From Oribacterium parvum (lineage in GTDB: Bacteria; Bacillota; Clostridia; Lachnospirales; Lachnospiraceae): DNA of 38,602 nucleotides. Where the stretch lies: assembly GCA_938022235.1 (NCBI GenBank), contig CALIEL010000022.1, forward strand, positions 1-38,602, given 5' to 3'. This document shows, in pieces, positions 7,815-14,994 of the stretch (its first letter is position 1; each line of letters opens with the position of its first letter). A model generated the notes under the pieces. It saw only the letters and a program-made list of their open reading frames with translations. It had not been told where the DNA came from and made no database searches. Both the position numbers and the translations under genes were made by a program.

Positions 7815-8190
7815 GCCTGTAAAATCAAAATAACTTTCTAAGCAGTATAGGCCTGAAACGGGGCACGCTCTCGATAGCGTAATCCTATGTATTGAAGGAC
7901 TGTATTTATTATAAAGATGCGCTCTAATGCAGTATAGGTCTATAATCGGGGCACGCTCCCGCTAACCTCGCCTTCGCAGCGGTACTAACTTCAAGCTTCG
8001 CTTTGCTCGCTTTCAGTAAGTACCGGCGGGCTCAGATTACCCCTAATATAGACCTATACTGCATTATTCGCTTCATTTCTTGATTTTTACAGTTCTTCAC
8101 TTCACCGGATTTCGCAAGTATCGGGCTCAGACACCCCATTTTCAGACCTATATTGCCGAAAAGTTCTTTATCATTTTGATTTTCACAGTC
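7815..8190. repeat. Palindromic repeat element, outer copy (interrupted)
   Basis: The left arm CTGTAAAATCAAAAT, the box GCAGTATAGGCCTGAAAC and the core start GGGGCACGCTCTCG (7815-7875) are matched at the far right by GGGCTCAGACACCCC, TTCAGACCTATATTGC and ATTTTGATTTTCACAG (8123-8188). A complete second element lies between the halves. The arms separate the uracil permease from the minus-strand small gene and could end transcripts from both sides. Confidence 0.75.
7899..8093. repeat. Palindromic repeat element, inner copy nested in the outer one
   Basis: A perfect 20-bp inverted repeat (7925-7944 with 8047-8066, TAATGCAGTATAGGTCTATA) encloses the core GGGGCACGCTCCCGCTAACC, a CGGTACT/AGTACCG hairpin and GGCGGGCTCAGATTACCCC. 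Weaker outer arms ACTGTA (7899-7904) and TACAGT (8088-8093) are also matched. It is the best preserved full copy in the window. Confidence 0.8.
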
Positions 8191-8211
8191 CCTTTTTGTG
8201 ATTATACTACT

Positions 8212-8325
8212 TTACTCTGTCACCGCTTTTGCCTTATGTCCTGCCACCATAGCGTGTCCTGTGATAAAGCACATCACCATTCCAACAACTGCTACGACTG
8301 CCCAGAATTGATGTTTCTTCAGCAT
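8212..8325 (-). CDS. 37-residue predicted membrane protein
   Basis: A short gene encodes MLKKHQFWAVVAVVGMVMCF followed by ITGHAMVAGHKAKAVTE. GAAAGGAGA stands at good distance before the ATG, and a TGC-TATGAT extended -10 lies at 8414-8422, about 80 bases upstream. The protein is a Lys-rich N-terminus, one hydrophobic helix (about residues 8-22) and a His/Lys-rich tail, so a single-pass small membrane protein is likely. It lies directly downstream of the PAS-HTH regulator on the same strand, close to the tryptophanase and transporter genes, so it may belong to that module (inference). The hydrophobic segment is too close to the tail for a secreted peptide with a clear cleavage site. No function is known to me. 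Confidence 0.65.
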   Translation of the reverse strand: MLKKHQFWAVVAVVGMVMCFITGHAMVAGHKAKAVTE

Positions 8326-8413
8326 CTTAAAATCTCCTTTCTTGATGTACCCAAACCCTGTGTTGCTTTGTAGGGTATCCGTTGATGGGTGTAGTTCTAA
8401 TTATTGTTCTCAA

Positions 8414-8422
8414 ATCATAGCA
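8414..8422 (-). promoter_or_regulatory. Extended -10 promoter of the small membrane protein
   Basis: On the minus strand TGC-TATGAT forms an extended -10; the -35 region (TTTAAG-like) is weak. Transcription would begin near 8407 and give a leader of about 80 bases containing an ACCCT/AGGGT hairpin. Confidence 0.55.
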
Positions 8423-8454
8423 TACTTTTGCGAACCTTAAAAACATATCAAAGT

Positions 8455-9108
8455 TTATTTTTCCTTTTTTACGATATCGAGATATCTATACATACTGGCG
8501 GGAGAGCAAGACAGTCTATTTCCTACGGTTTTTATGGCACCTTTCATAGAGAATATGCCCTTTTGATAAAGCTGGCGTATAATATCAAGCTTTTCTGAAT
8601 GACTTAGATCACTGAAAGGAAGGGACTTGTTTATTCTATTTAATATTTCATCTATAGTATTTGAAATATTTTCCGAAAATATTGTTTGCTCATCATTTCC
8701 CTTTATTTCTATGGAAATATTTTTGGATACATAATTATCCGGATGACATAGAGAAAAAATCAGATTTGATAGTTCTTTGTATCGATTATCATCAAAGTTT
8801 ATGTTTAGCCCACCTACGACTTTGCAACTTTCATCTTTTATAAAAAAAGAAGAGGATCTCAAAATCTTGCCATTGGAGGAAAGCGCTCTATAATTTGATA
8901 GCCATGTTTCCTTGGCGGACTCTTCTTTTTGTAAAATACTTTTCATAGTTGGACTTAGCAGATCTCCACTTTTTCTGCCACTGATATTTCCGTTAATGAT
9001 ATATAGGATTTGCTTTAAATCATATACTATAATTTCGTAATCAGGTCCCAGTACCGTGCCTAAAAAATCAGAAAGATTAATATATTTTTTTATATCCAAT
9101 TCATTCAT
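8455..9108 (-). CDS. YheO/DauR-type PAS-HTH transcriptional regulator
   Basis: About 217 residues from the ATG at 9108, which has GGAGCG ahead of it; a start 13 codons upstream lacks such a site. The N-terminal half is a PAS-like sensor of the YheO class (LGTVLGPDYEIIVYDL, then a GGLNINFDDN strand). The C-terminal half is the HTH_22-type DNA-binding domain (EKLDIIRQLYQKGIFSMKGA, with the recognition region around SPASMYRYLDIV). Family members often control amino-acid catabolic genes such as D-amino-acid and tryptophan or tyrosine breakdown (family knowledge). It is divergent from the tryptophanase gene and is therefore its likely regulator, with tryptophan or a related ligand as signal (inference). 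It has its own TGC-TATAAT promoter. Confidence 0.85.
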   Translation of the reverse strand: MNELDIKKYINLSDFLGTVLGPDYEIIVYDLKQILYIINGNISGRKSGDLLSPTMKSILQKEESAKETWLSNYRALSSNGKILRSSSFFIKDESCKVVGGLNINFDDNRYKELSNLIFSLCHPDNYVSKNISIEIKGNDEQTIFSENISNTIDEILNRINKSLPFSDLSHSEKLDIIRQLYQKGIFSMKGAIKTVGNRLSCSPASMYRYLDIVKKEK

Positions 9109-9173
9109 AATCGCTCCAAATTCTATTTGTAAACTTTCAGCACACAAAAAATTTTATAAAACAGCCCTAATTT

Positions 9174-9182
9174 ATTATAGCA
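9174..9182 (-). promoter_or_regulatory. Extended -10 promoter of the PAS-HTH regulator
   Basis: The minus strand reads TGC-TATAAT about 66 bases upstream of the regulator ATG. The -35 region is weak, as expected for an extended -10 promoter. Confidence 0.6.
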
Positions 9183-9504
9183 AAACTTCATGCTCCTAAA
9201 ATCGCTTTTTAAGCAAAATCACCAAAATGACAAATTTGGGGTATAGAGATAGATGGAAAAGAAATGAGAAAAAATTCTCAATAAAATTCTCAAATATTAT
9301 TTGCTGCAAAGACATATAGGAAAACAAAGGCTATTTTTATACATGTATGCAGAAACCTAGTGTGAAGGCAAAGAAAAAATCCCATAAAATTTATCAAATC
9401 ACTATTTTATTATTCCTGAAGCTGTGTTTCAAAAGCTGACATTTGTACAAAATACACATAAATGCACTAAAATATCTCCAAAAACAGCTTTTAATTAAAC
9501 AATA

Positions 9505-9533
9505 TTGACAAGTGATTAAAAGGATGATAAATT
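9505..9533 (+). promoter_or_regulatory. Candidate promoter of the tryptophanase operon
   Basis: TTGACA (9505-9510) and TAAATT (9528-9533) have a 17-base spacer. This gives a leader of about 175 bases. A TATAAT at 9553-9558 is an alternative -10 without a clear -35. Confidence 0.5.
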
Positions 9534-9717
9534 ATTCTCATGGAAATATGCTTATAATAATACATTTAAATATATAAATTATGGCTATTAAGCACATACT
9601 GCATGTTGGCTAAAGTAGTATTTCTATCTTGCTTCAAGGGATTGTAATACCGTCCGCCAGTCGTTTCTTACGATGACCGGGGTATCAAAATATATTTTTA
9701 TATATGGAGGTATTAAA

Positions 9718-11400
9718 ATGGAGTACGAGAAAATGTTAGGTGTAGAGGCACCAAAGTCATGGACACACGTAGTGAGAGAAGTTCCTACAGTTACCCAGGA
9801 GCAGAGAAGAAAGGCTCTGGAAATGACGCATTATAATGAGTTTGCCTTTCCGGCAGGTCTTTTATACATTGACTGTCTGTCCGATTCGGGTACTACATCC
9901 ATGACAGACACACAGTGGTCAGCGATGTTCCTTGCAGATGAATCTTACGGAAGAAACAAAGGATATTATGTTCTTTTGGATGCATTCAGAGATGTATGGG
10001 AAAGAGGAGACAATCAGAAGAGACTCATCAACTACATCAAGGAAGGTGTAGACAAGGATGACGTTGAAAAAATGATGAATGAAGTGTATCTGGTGGACTA
10101 TGAGGGCGGATTTATCAATGGCGGTAAGTATCAGCTTTCCAGACCCAATACATTTATCGTTCCTCAGGGACGTTGTGCAGAGGCACTTTTGTTTGATGTA
10201 TTAAAACCATTATTTGCAAAGAGATGGCCGGGCAAAGTATTCACGATTCCATCAAATGCTCACTTTGATACTACAGAAGGTAATATCAAGCAAATGGGCA
10301 ATGTACCCAGAAACCTTTTCCATAAGGAAATCTTATTTGAGGTACCAAAGAGCGGAAAATATGAGAAGAATCCTTTTAAGGGAGATATGGACATTGATAA
10401 GCTCAACCAGCTGATTGAGGCTGTAGGCGTAGAGAATGTTCCGCTAATTTATTCTACAGTTACCAATAACTCTGTATGCGGACAGGCTGTTTCCATGAAG
10501 AATATCAGAGAGGTTTCCAAGATTGCACACAAGTACAATATTCCATTTGTTATGGACGGTGCAAGATGGGCAGAGAACTGTTACTTCATTAAGATGAATG
10601 AAGAGGGCTATGGGGACAAGTCTATCTGTGAAATTGCAAAAGAGATGTTCTCCTACTTTGATGTAGTTTCCGCATCCCTTAAGAAAAACGGACACGCCAA
10701 TATGGGTGGCATTTTGGCTTTCCGTGACAAGGGACTTTTCTGGCAGAAGTTCTCAGAGTTCAATGAGGACGGTAGTGTAAAGACAGATATCGGACACCTT
10801 TTGAAGGTTCGCCAGATTTCCGCTTATGGAAATGATTCTTATGGCGGAATGTCCGGACATGATATTATGGCGCTTTGCCAGGGTATGTATGAAGAGGCAA
10901 GATTTGACTATCAGGACGAAAGAGTAAGACAGTGTCAGTATCTGGCAGACGGCCTTACGGCAAATGGTGTTCCTGTAGTACAGCCTGCAGGAGGACATGG
11001 AATTTATATTGATGTAGATAAGTTCTTTAACTATAAGAGAGGCCATGAGAGCTTTGCAGGACAGGCGCTTTCTCTGGAGATGATTCACCGTTACGGTATT
11101 CGTTGTTCAGAGCTTGGAGATTTCTCTATGGAATATGATCTGAAAACTCCTGAGCAGCAGAAGGAAGTATGTAATGTTGTCCGTCTGGCGATTAACAGAA
11201 GTCAGTTTAGCAAGCAGCACATGGACTATATTATTGCAGCACTGACACAGCTTTATAAAGACAGAGATACAGTTCCCAATCTAAAGATTACCTTTGGTCA
11301 TACATTACCAATGAGACATTTCCATGCATGGGCAGAGCCCTACGCTCCATCTAAGGAAGAAATGTGTGATGAAGGAAATTACAAATATTGGGAAAAATAA
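9718..11400 (+). CDS. tnaA: Tryptophanase (enlarged tryptophan indole-lyase family member)
   Basis: A PLP-dependent beta-eliminating lyase of 560 residues, probably splitting tryptophan into indole, pyruvate and ammonia. Visible residues are DSGTTSMTD (56-64), Tyr77 in DESYG, PQGRCAE (149-155), Asp280 in VMDGAR and the PLP lysine Lys323 in SLKKNGHANMGG. Two positions separate tryptophanase from tyrosine phenol-lyase: the MERG arginine of phenol-lyase is Leu here (CSELG, 463-467), and the C-terminal MRHF supplies the His (534) found in tryptophanase. It is about 90 residues longer than E. coli TnaA, with an insert near residues 96-140 and a longer tail. The Asp after the PLP lysine in classical enzymes is Asn. 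The ATG at 9718 has TGGAGG ahead; an upstream in-frame ATG at 9673 does not. It is followed by an NSS transporter. Confidence 0.85.
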   Translation: MEYEKMLGVEAPKSWTHVVREVPTVTQEQRRKALEMTHYNEFAFPAGLLYIDCLSDSGTTSMTDTQWSAMFLADESYGRNKGYYVLLDAFRDVWERGDNQKRLINYIKEGVDKDDVEKMMNEVYLVDYEGGFINGGKYQLSRPNTFIVPQGRCAEALLFDVLKPLFAKRWPGKVFTIPSNAHFDTTEGNIKQMGNVPRNLFHKEILFEVPKSGKYEKNPFKGDMDIDKLNQLIEAVGVENVPLIYSTVTNNSVCGQAVSMKNIREVSKIAHKYNIPFVMDGARWAENCYFIKMNEEGYGDKSICEIAKEMFSYFDVVSASLKKNGHANMGGILAFRDKGLFWQKFSEFNEDGSVKTDIGHLLKVRQISAYGNDSYGGMSGHDIMALCQGMYEEARFDYQDERVRQCQYLADGLTANGVPVVQPAGGHGIYIDVDKFFNYKRGHESFAGQALSLEMIHRYGIRCSELGDFSMEYDLKTPEQQKEVCNVVRLAINRSQFSKQHMDYIIAALTQLYKDRDTVPNLKITFGHTLPMRHFHAWAEPYAPSKEEMCDEGNYKYWEK

Positions 11401-11454
11401 ATGAGATATCGTAGGATATGCCGGCGATACTCGTAAAAAATAAAATATCTTGGC

Positions 11455-11477
11455 GTCCGGTCTTGTAGAGACCGGAC
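11455..11477 (+). other. Perfect hairpin between tryptophanase and transporter genes
   Basis: GTCCGGTC (11455-11462) pairs with GACCGGAC (11470-11477) around a 7-base loop. No T-tract follows, so it is not a terminator. It may protect the 3' end of the tryptophanase message or set the ratio of the two products. Confidence 0.5.
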
Positions 11478-11525
11478 TGCTATCCACAAGAGAGACTTAC
11501 ATTTTTATCAAGATGGAGGAAGCTT

Positions 11526-12872
11526 ATGGGTTCAGATAATACCGCTGTAAAGCAGGATGGATTTAACTCACAAATAGGTTTTATTATAGCCTGTGTAGGT
11601 TCAGCCGTTGGTATGGGAAACCTGTGGAGATTTCCGGTGCTTGTGTCAGCCTGGGGAGGAATGACCTTTTTAATCCCTTACTTCTTATTTGTTATATTGA
11701 TAGGCAGTACAGGAGTTGTGGAAGAAATCGCCTTAGGAAGGAGCACAGGGAAAGGTCCTATAGGTGCATTTGGCGCTGCTATGGCACATGCCGGAAAAAG
11801 CAGAAAACTTGGTGAGAGTATAGGAATTATACCCACAATAGGTTCTTTGGCTCTTGCTATAGGCTATTCCTGCGTAGTAGGCTGGATTTTTAAATATGTT
11901 GTCATGGCATTTACAGGCAAGCTCTTTGGAATGGGCGCCAATATGGATGTCATAGGAGGAACTTTTGGATCCACCGCTACGGCTTTCGGAAATAATATAT
12001 GGATAATTATAGCGCTTATTGTAAATTTCGCCATTATGGCATTTGGAGTTGCGGATGGTATAGAAAAAGCAAACAAGTTTATGATGCCGCTGCTTTTCGT
12101 AATGATGATTGGACTGGCTATTTACATAGGAATTCAACCGGGGGCAGTGAACGGATACAAGTATATCTTTACTGTAAATCCGGAGGGATTAAAGGATGTA
12201 AGACTTTGGATATTTGCATTCGGACAGGCGTTTTTTTCCCTTTCTATTGCAGGTAACGGCACAGTGATTTACGGCTCCTATCTCAGTAAGAAAGAAGATG
12301 TACCTTTCTCTGCAATGAACATAGCTATATTTGATACATGTGCGGCACTGCTTGCAGCGCTGGTTATTATCCCTGCTATGGCCACATCAGGAGCAGAGCT
12401 TAGTGAAGGTGGTCCGGGACTCATGTTCATTTACCTTGTAAATATCATGAATCAGATGCCCGGTGGTATGCTTGTAGGAATTATATTCTTCGTATGTGTT
12501 ACCTTTGCAGGACTCAGTTCACTTGTGAATCTGTATGAGGCGCCTGTAGCTACATTGCAGCAGCAGTTTAGACTGAGTAGAATACAATCAGTAGGAATAA
12601 TTGGTGTACTCGGCGTCGTTGTTGCAGTATTGATACAGGGAATTGTAGGAAGTTGGATGGATGCGGTGTCTATCTATATTTGCCCTATTGGTGCGGTACT
12701 TGCTTCCGTAATGTTGTTCTTCATATTTGGAAAGCAGTATACAATGGAAGCGGTAAATGCAGGTGCAAAGAAGCCTAAAGGAGATACCTGGTTCTTTTTG
12801 GGTAAGTATGTTTATACAGGACTTGCATTGCTTGCACTTATAGCAGGTGCATTTTACGGTGGAATCGGTTAA
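11526..12872 (+). CDS. Sodium-coupled amino-acid transporter (NSS family), probably for tryptophan
   Basis: A 448-residue membrane protein of the neurotransmitter:sodium symporter family, with the typical first helix motif GSAVGMGNLWRFP at residues 25-37 and about 11-12 helices. Bacterial members such as TnaT and MhsT import tryptophan and other hydrophobic amino acids with sodium (family knowledge). Its place 125 bases downstream of tryptophanase argues for tryptophan uptake to feed that enzyme (inference). The ATG has GATGGAGG ahead. The transcript ends in the perfect 23-bp hairpin at 12915-12980. Confidence 0.9.
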   Translation: MGSDNTAVKQDGFNSQIGFIIACVGSAVGMGNLWRFPVLVSAWGGMTFLIPYFLFVILIGSTGVVEEIALGRSTGKGPIGAFGAAMAHAGKSRKLGESIGIIPTIGSLALAIGYSCVVGWIFKYVVMAFTGKLFGMGANMDVIGGTFGSTATAFGNNIWIIIALIVNFAIMAFGVADGIEKANKFMMPLLFVMMIGLAIYIGIQPGAVNGYKYIFTVNPEGLKDVRLWIFAFGQAFFSLSIAGNGTVIYGSYLSKKEDVPFSAMNIAIFDTCAALLAALVIIPAMATSGAELSEGGPGLMFIYLVNIMNQMPGGMLVGIIFFVCVTFAGLSSLVNLYEAPVATLQQQFRLSRIQSVGIIGVLGVVVAVLIQGIVGSWMDAVSIYICPIGAVLASVMLFFIFGKQYTMEAVNAGAKKPKGDTWFFLGKYVYTGLALLALIAGAFYGGIG

Positions 12873-12914
12873 TCAAGCTATAATAGAATAAGAATAAACC
12901 TTTTCATAATAAAA

Positions 12915-12980
12915 AAGGGGCTGTAAAAATCAAAATAGTTTTCTATTTCTTATTTTGATTTTTACAGCCCCTTGTTTTAA
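12915..12980. terminator. Bidirectional terminator made of palindromic-repeat arms only
   Basis: AAGGGGCTGTAAAAATCAAA at 12915-12934 and three more bases pair without mismatch with 12951-12973, a 23-bp stem with a 13-base loop. A-tract and T-rich flanks allow use from both strands, between the convergent transporter and FAD-protein genes. The arms match those of the larger palindromic elements. Confidence 0.85.
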
Positions 12981-13594
12981 AATCCCTGTTTATGCTTTTC
13001 TTTTAAAAGCATTTCCCCTACCATTCTACCCGCAGCTCCACCGGATTGCACTGCTTCGGCAATGCTTTGGGAGGGGGCAAGACTTTGTCCTGTCAGAAAA
13101 AGTCGGGGGGAGCCTGTTTTCTTCTCTTCTTCTATAAGAACAGAAACAGCGGCATTTTCCTCCGGAGTAAATGCTCCCACAGCCAAGACTAAAGCCTTAC
13201 TGATAAAGAAGCGTTCTCCTTTCTTCGTTTTACCCTTTAAGAGATAGCGATAAGCAGAAGCTTCGCCTTGGGAATGCACTACATAAATTTCCTCTACTTC
13301 CACACCCTCTTGATGAGCGACCCCATAATTTTCCAGAAAAAGGGAAAAATGGGACAGGAGCTCTTTGGGCTGAAGGGTCTTTGCAAAGAGCCCGCTGATT
13401 TCTTCCGTGCTTTTTCCTAAACGTCCTCCAAGGCTTTCTTCTTTTTCCAACAAAAGGCTGTTTTCAATCCCAAAATCCGCTGCGGCAGAGATGGCGGCTA
13501 AGCCGGAACAGCCGCCTCCCACCACCAGCAAATCAGAAAAAAAAGACTCTTCCGCTTTGGGAAGAGTCAAATTTTCGCAAGTGCGGAAAATCAA
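12977..13594 (-). CDS. Small FAD-binding protein (thioredoxin-reductase-like FAD domain without NADPH domain)
   Basis: This 205-residue protein opens with a Rossmann dinucleotide site DLLVVGGGCSGLAA (about residues 21-34) and an LLEKEESLGGR second-strand region. It ends in LFLTGQSLAPSQSIAEAVQSGG, which corresponds to the last FAD-binding segment of thioredoxin-reductase-like flavoproteins. The domain between these (NADPH-binding, with its CxxC in reductases) is absent, and the usual Gly-Asp of the last motif is Gly-Gln. It may be a degenerate or specialised flavoprotein. The start appears to be TTG at 13594, overlapping the upstream stop (AATTGATT), which suggests coupled translation with the 80-residue gene. 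No strong ribosome-binding site was seen. Confidence 0.65.
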   Translation of the reverse strand: MIFRTCENLTLPKAEESFFSDLLVVGGGCSGLAAISAAADFGIENSLLLEKEESLGGRLGKSTEEISGLFAKTLQPKELLSHFSLFLENYGVAHQEGVEVEEIYVVHSQGEASAYRYLLKGKTKKGERFFISKALVLAVGAFTPEENAAVSVLIEEEKKTGSPRLFLTGQSLAPSQSIAEAVQSGGAAGRMVGEMLLKEKHKQGF

Positions 13595-13833
13595 TTGTGG
13601 GCATCCCCCATCATGAATTCAACAACCTTCTTCATGTCCTCCGGCTCATGAACAATCAGTTCCAGCTCTTTAATATAAGCCTTGTCCAACATCTGAGACA
13701 TCATCAGCATCTGGGAGAGCTTGGACTTCAAGTTAATTCGGTCTCCTTCCGGAGAAACCAACTCTACCTTTCCGTGTAAGTCATTCAATAGCTTAAATAA
13801 GCCTTCTACGTTGTTTACGTTTTCGATTTTCAT
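13591..13833 (-). CDS. Small conserved protein, function unknown
   Basis: An 80-residue, mostly alpha-helical soluble protein starting MKIENVNNVEGLFKLLNDLH, with two strands around KVELVSPEGDRINL, a Met-rich helix (SQMLMMSQMLDKAYI) and the tail IVHEPEDMKKVVEFMMGDAHN. AAAGGGA precedes the ATG. Similar small proteins are common in Lachnospiraceae and are sometimes labelled polyA polymerase, a label this length cannot support (memory, not checked). It is the first gene of a two-gene operon with the FAD-domain protein, divergent from maf. Confidence 0.75.
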   Translation of the reverse strand: MKIENVNNVEGLFKLLNDLHGKVELVSPEGDRINLKSKLSQMLMMSQMLDKAYIKELELIVHEPEDMKKVVEFMMGDAHN

Positions 13834-14117
13834 AGAATTCCCTTTCTCTAAGACATGTACTGCGCGTAGTGCGATAAGTTCACCTTAGTATAAAGCGGAG
13901 GAAAATGCAAGAAGAAATCTTTTGGAGAAAAGAGGAAATTTCTTTGCTGTTTTCTCCGCTTATTTTCCCGGAAAACATCGTATTTCACAAAAAAGAGAAA
14001 GAAAATCATTTTTATGGCAAATTGTAAAAAAATTACTGTGAAAACAGAAAAAAATCGTTAAAATAGAAAGGCGACTGCAAAAACAGAGGGGCAATTGCAA
14101 AAAAGAAAGGAAGAAGA

Positions 14118-14840
14118 ATGGGAGACGCTACAAATAAAGACGAGGACTTCTTGGAAAAGCTGGGGCTTTCCAAAGAAGAGGTAGACCTTTTGGAACATAA
14201 ATTAAAAGAGCGGGAGGAAAGAAGGAAGGAAGCAGAAAAAAAGGAAAAGCCCATCACGGTGCTATTTCCCAAGGTGATTTTGGCTTCCGCATCTCCAAGA
14301 AGACAGGAGCTGATTCAGCTTCTGGGACTTAAGGCAGAGATTCATCCCAGCGGAATAGCGGAGGATGTAACGGAGGCGGATCCCAGTCTTTTGGTGCAGA
14401 AGCTGGCCTTTCAGAAGGCGGAGGACGTGGCAAAGCAGTATCCGAAGGACTATCTTGTGATTGGGGCGGACACAGTGGTATTTTTCGAGGATCGGATTTT
14501 GGGAAAACCGAAAAGTGAGGAGAATGCCTACAGGATGCTTTCCGTCCTTTCCGGAAGAGCCCATCAGGTCTATACCGGGGTCAGCCTTCATTTTCAGGGG
14601 AAGAAAATGGGCTTTTACGAAAAGACCGAGGTGCAGTTCGCAAGACTTACAGAGCGGGAAATTTGGGATTATATCGAAAGCAAAGAGCCTATGGATAAGG
14701 CGGGGGCTTATGGCATTCAGGGGCGTTTTGCCCCCTTTGTAAAGGGCATTGCAGGAGATTATTACAATGTGATGGGATTGCCCCTTGCCAGACTTTATCA
14801 GGCTTTGAAGTTTTTAGGCACTGAAGGAGAGGCACTGTAA
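14118..14840 (+). CDS. maf: Maf-family nucleotide pyrophosphatase with N-terminal extension
   Basis: The Maf domain begins near residue 52. Maf proteins hydrolyse dTTP, UTP and modified nucleotides to monophosphates and are linked to septum inhibition and house-cleaning. Visible motifs are SASPRR (57-62), GADTVV, a GKPKSEENAYRML helix, and DKAGAYGIQG followed by FVKGIAGDYYNVMGLP. The protein is 240 residues, about 50 longer than usual. The extra N-terminus is a charged helical segment (residues 8-46: KDEDFLEKLGLSKEEVDLLE, then a Lys/Arg/Glu-rich run) that resembles a coiled coil. GGAAGAAG precedes the ATG. A shorter start inside the frame is not suggested by any ribosome-binding site. Confidence 0.92.
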   Translation: MGDATNKDEDFLEKLGLSKEEVDLLEHKLKEREERRKEAEKKEKPITVLFPKVILASASPRRQELIQLLGLKAEIHPSGIAEDVTEADPSLLVQKLAFQKAEDVAKQYPKDYLVIGADTVVFFEDRILGKPKSEENAYRMLSVLSGRAHQVYTGVSLHFQGKKMGFYEKTEVQFARLTEREIWDYIESKEPMDKAGAYGIQGRFAPFVKGIAGDYYNVMGLPLARLYQALKFLGTEGEAL

Positions 14841-14994
14841 GGAAAAATATTGGCTGAAGCTTCTGTAGACAGGAGCTATGTCCTCCGAAACGGAAGAACA
14901 AAAGATTTCGAGCAAATGTGCTCTTTCCGGAAGCTATGGAGAAGGCTTCCGAGAGAATAAAAAGAAATGCGTAGCAGTAGAAAGGAACTAGAAA

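Larger units (their letters stand above)
9109..9717. other. Long divergent regulatory region, PAS-HTH regulator / tryptophanase
   Basis: About 600 AT-rich bases with promoters for both directions. The part just before the tryptophanase gene (about 9640-9690) is GC-richer and can fold: TACC...CC near 9650 pairs with GGGGTA near 9680, with TCGT/ACGA inside. No Trp-containing leader peptide like TnaC was found; the short frames seen (for example a 13-codon frame ending before 9655) contain no Trp. No other gene is seen. Confidence 0.5.

Noticed and set aside
7815..8190. CRISPR or insertion sequence at the repeat cluster
   Set aside because: There are no regularly spaced direct repeats and no transposase frame; the structure is inverted and nested.
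8080..8373. 97-codon + strand frame over the palindromic repeat
   Set aside because: It reads through the repeat arm and the antisense of the 37-residue gene; composition is Cys/His/Phe-rich and no ribosome-binding site is present.
9585..9655. TnaC-like leader peptide before tryptophanase
   Set aside because: The short frames there contain no Trp and have no ribosome-binding site.
9640..9700. T-box or tryptophan riboswitch upstream of tryptophanase
   Set aside because: The conserved T-box sequence and a terminator with T-tract are not present; only an imperfect hairpin is seen.
9718..11400. Tyrosine phenol-lyase
   Set aside because: The arginine that binds the phenol substrate side in MERG is replaced by Leu, and the tryptophanase-type His is present near the C-terminus.
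13597..13779. Plus-strand frame opposite the 80-residue gene
   Set aside because: The minus-strand gene has a ribosome-binding site and coupled downstream gene; the opposite frame has neither.
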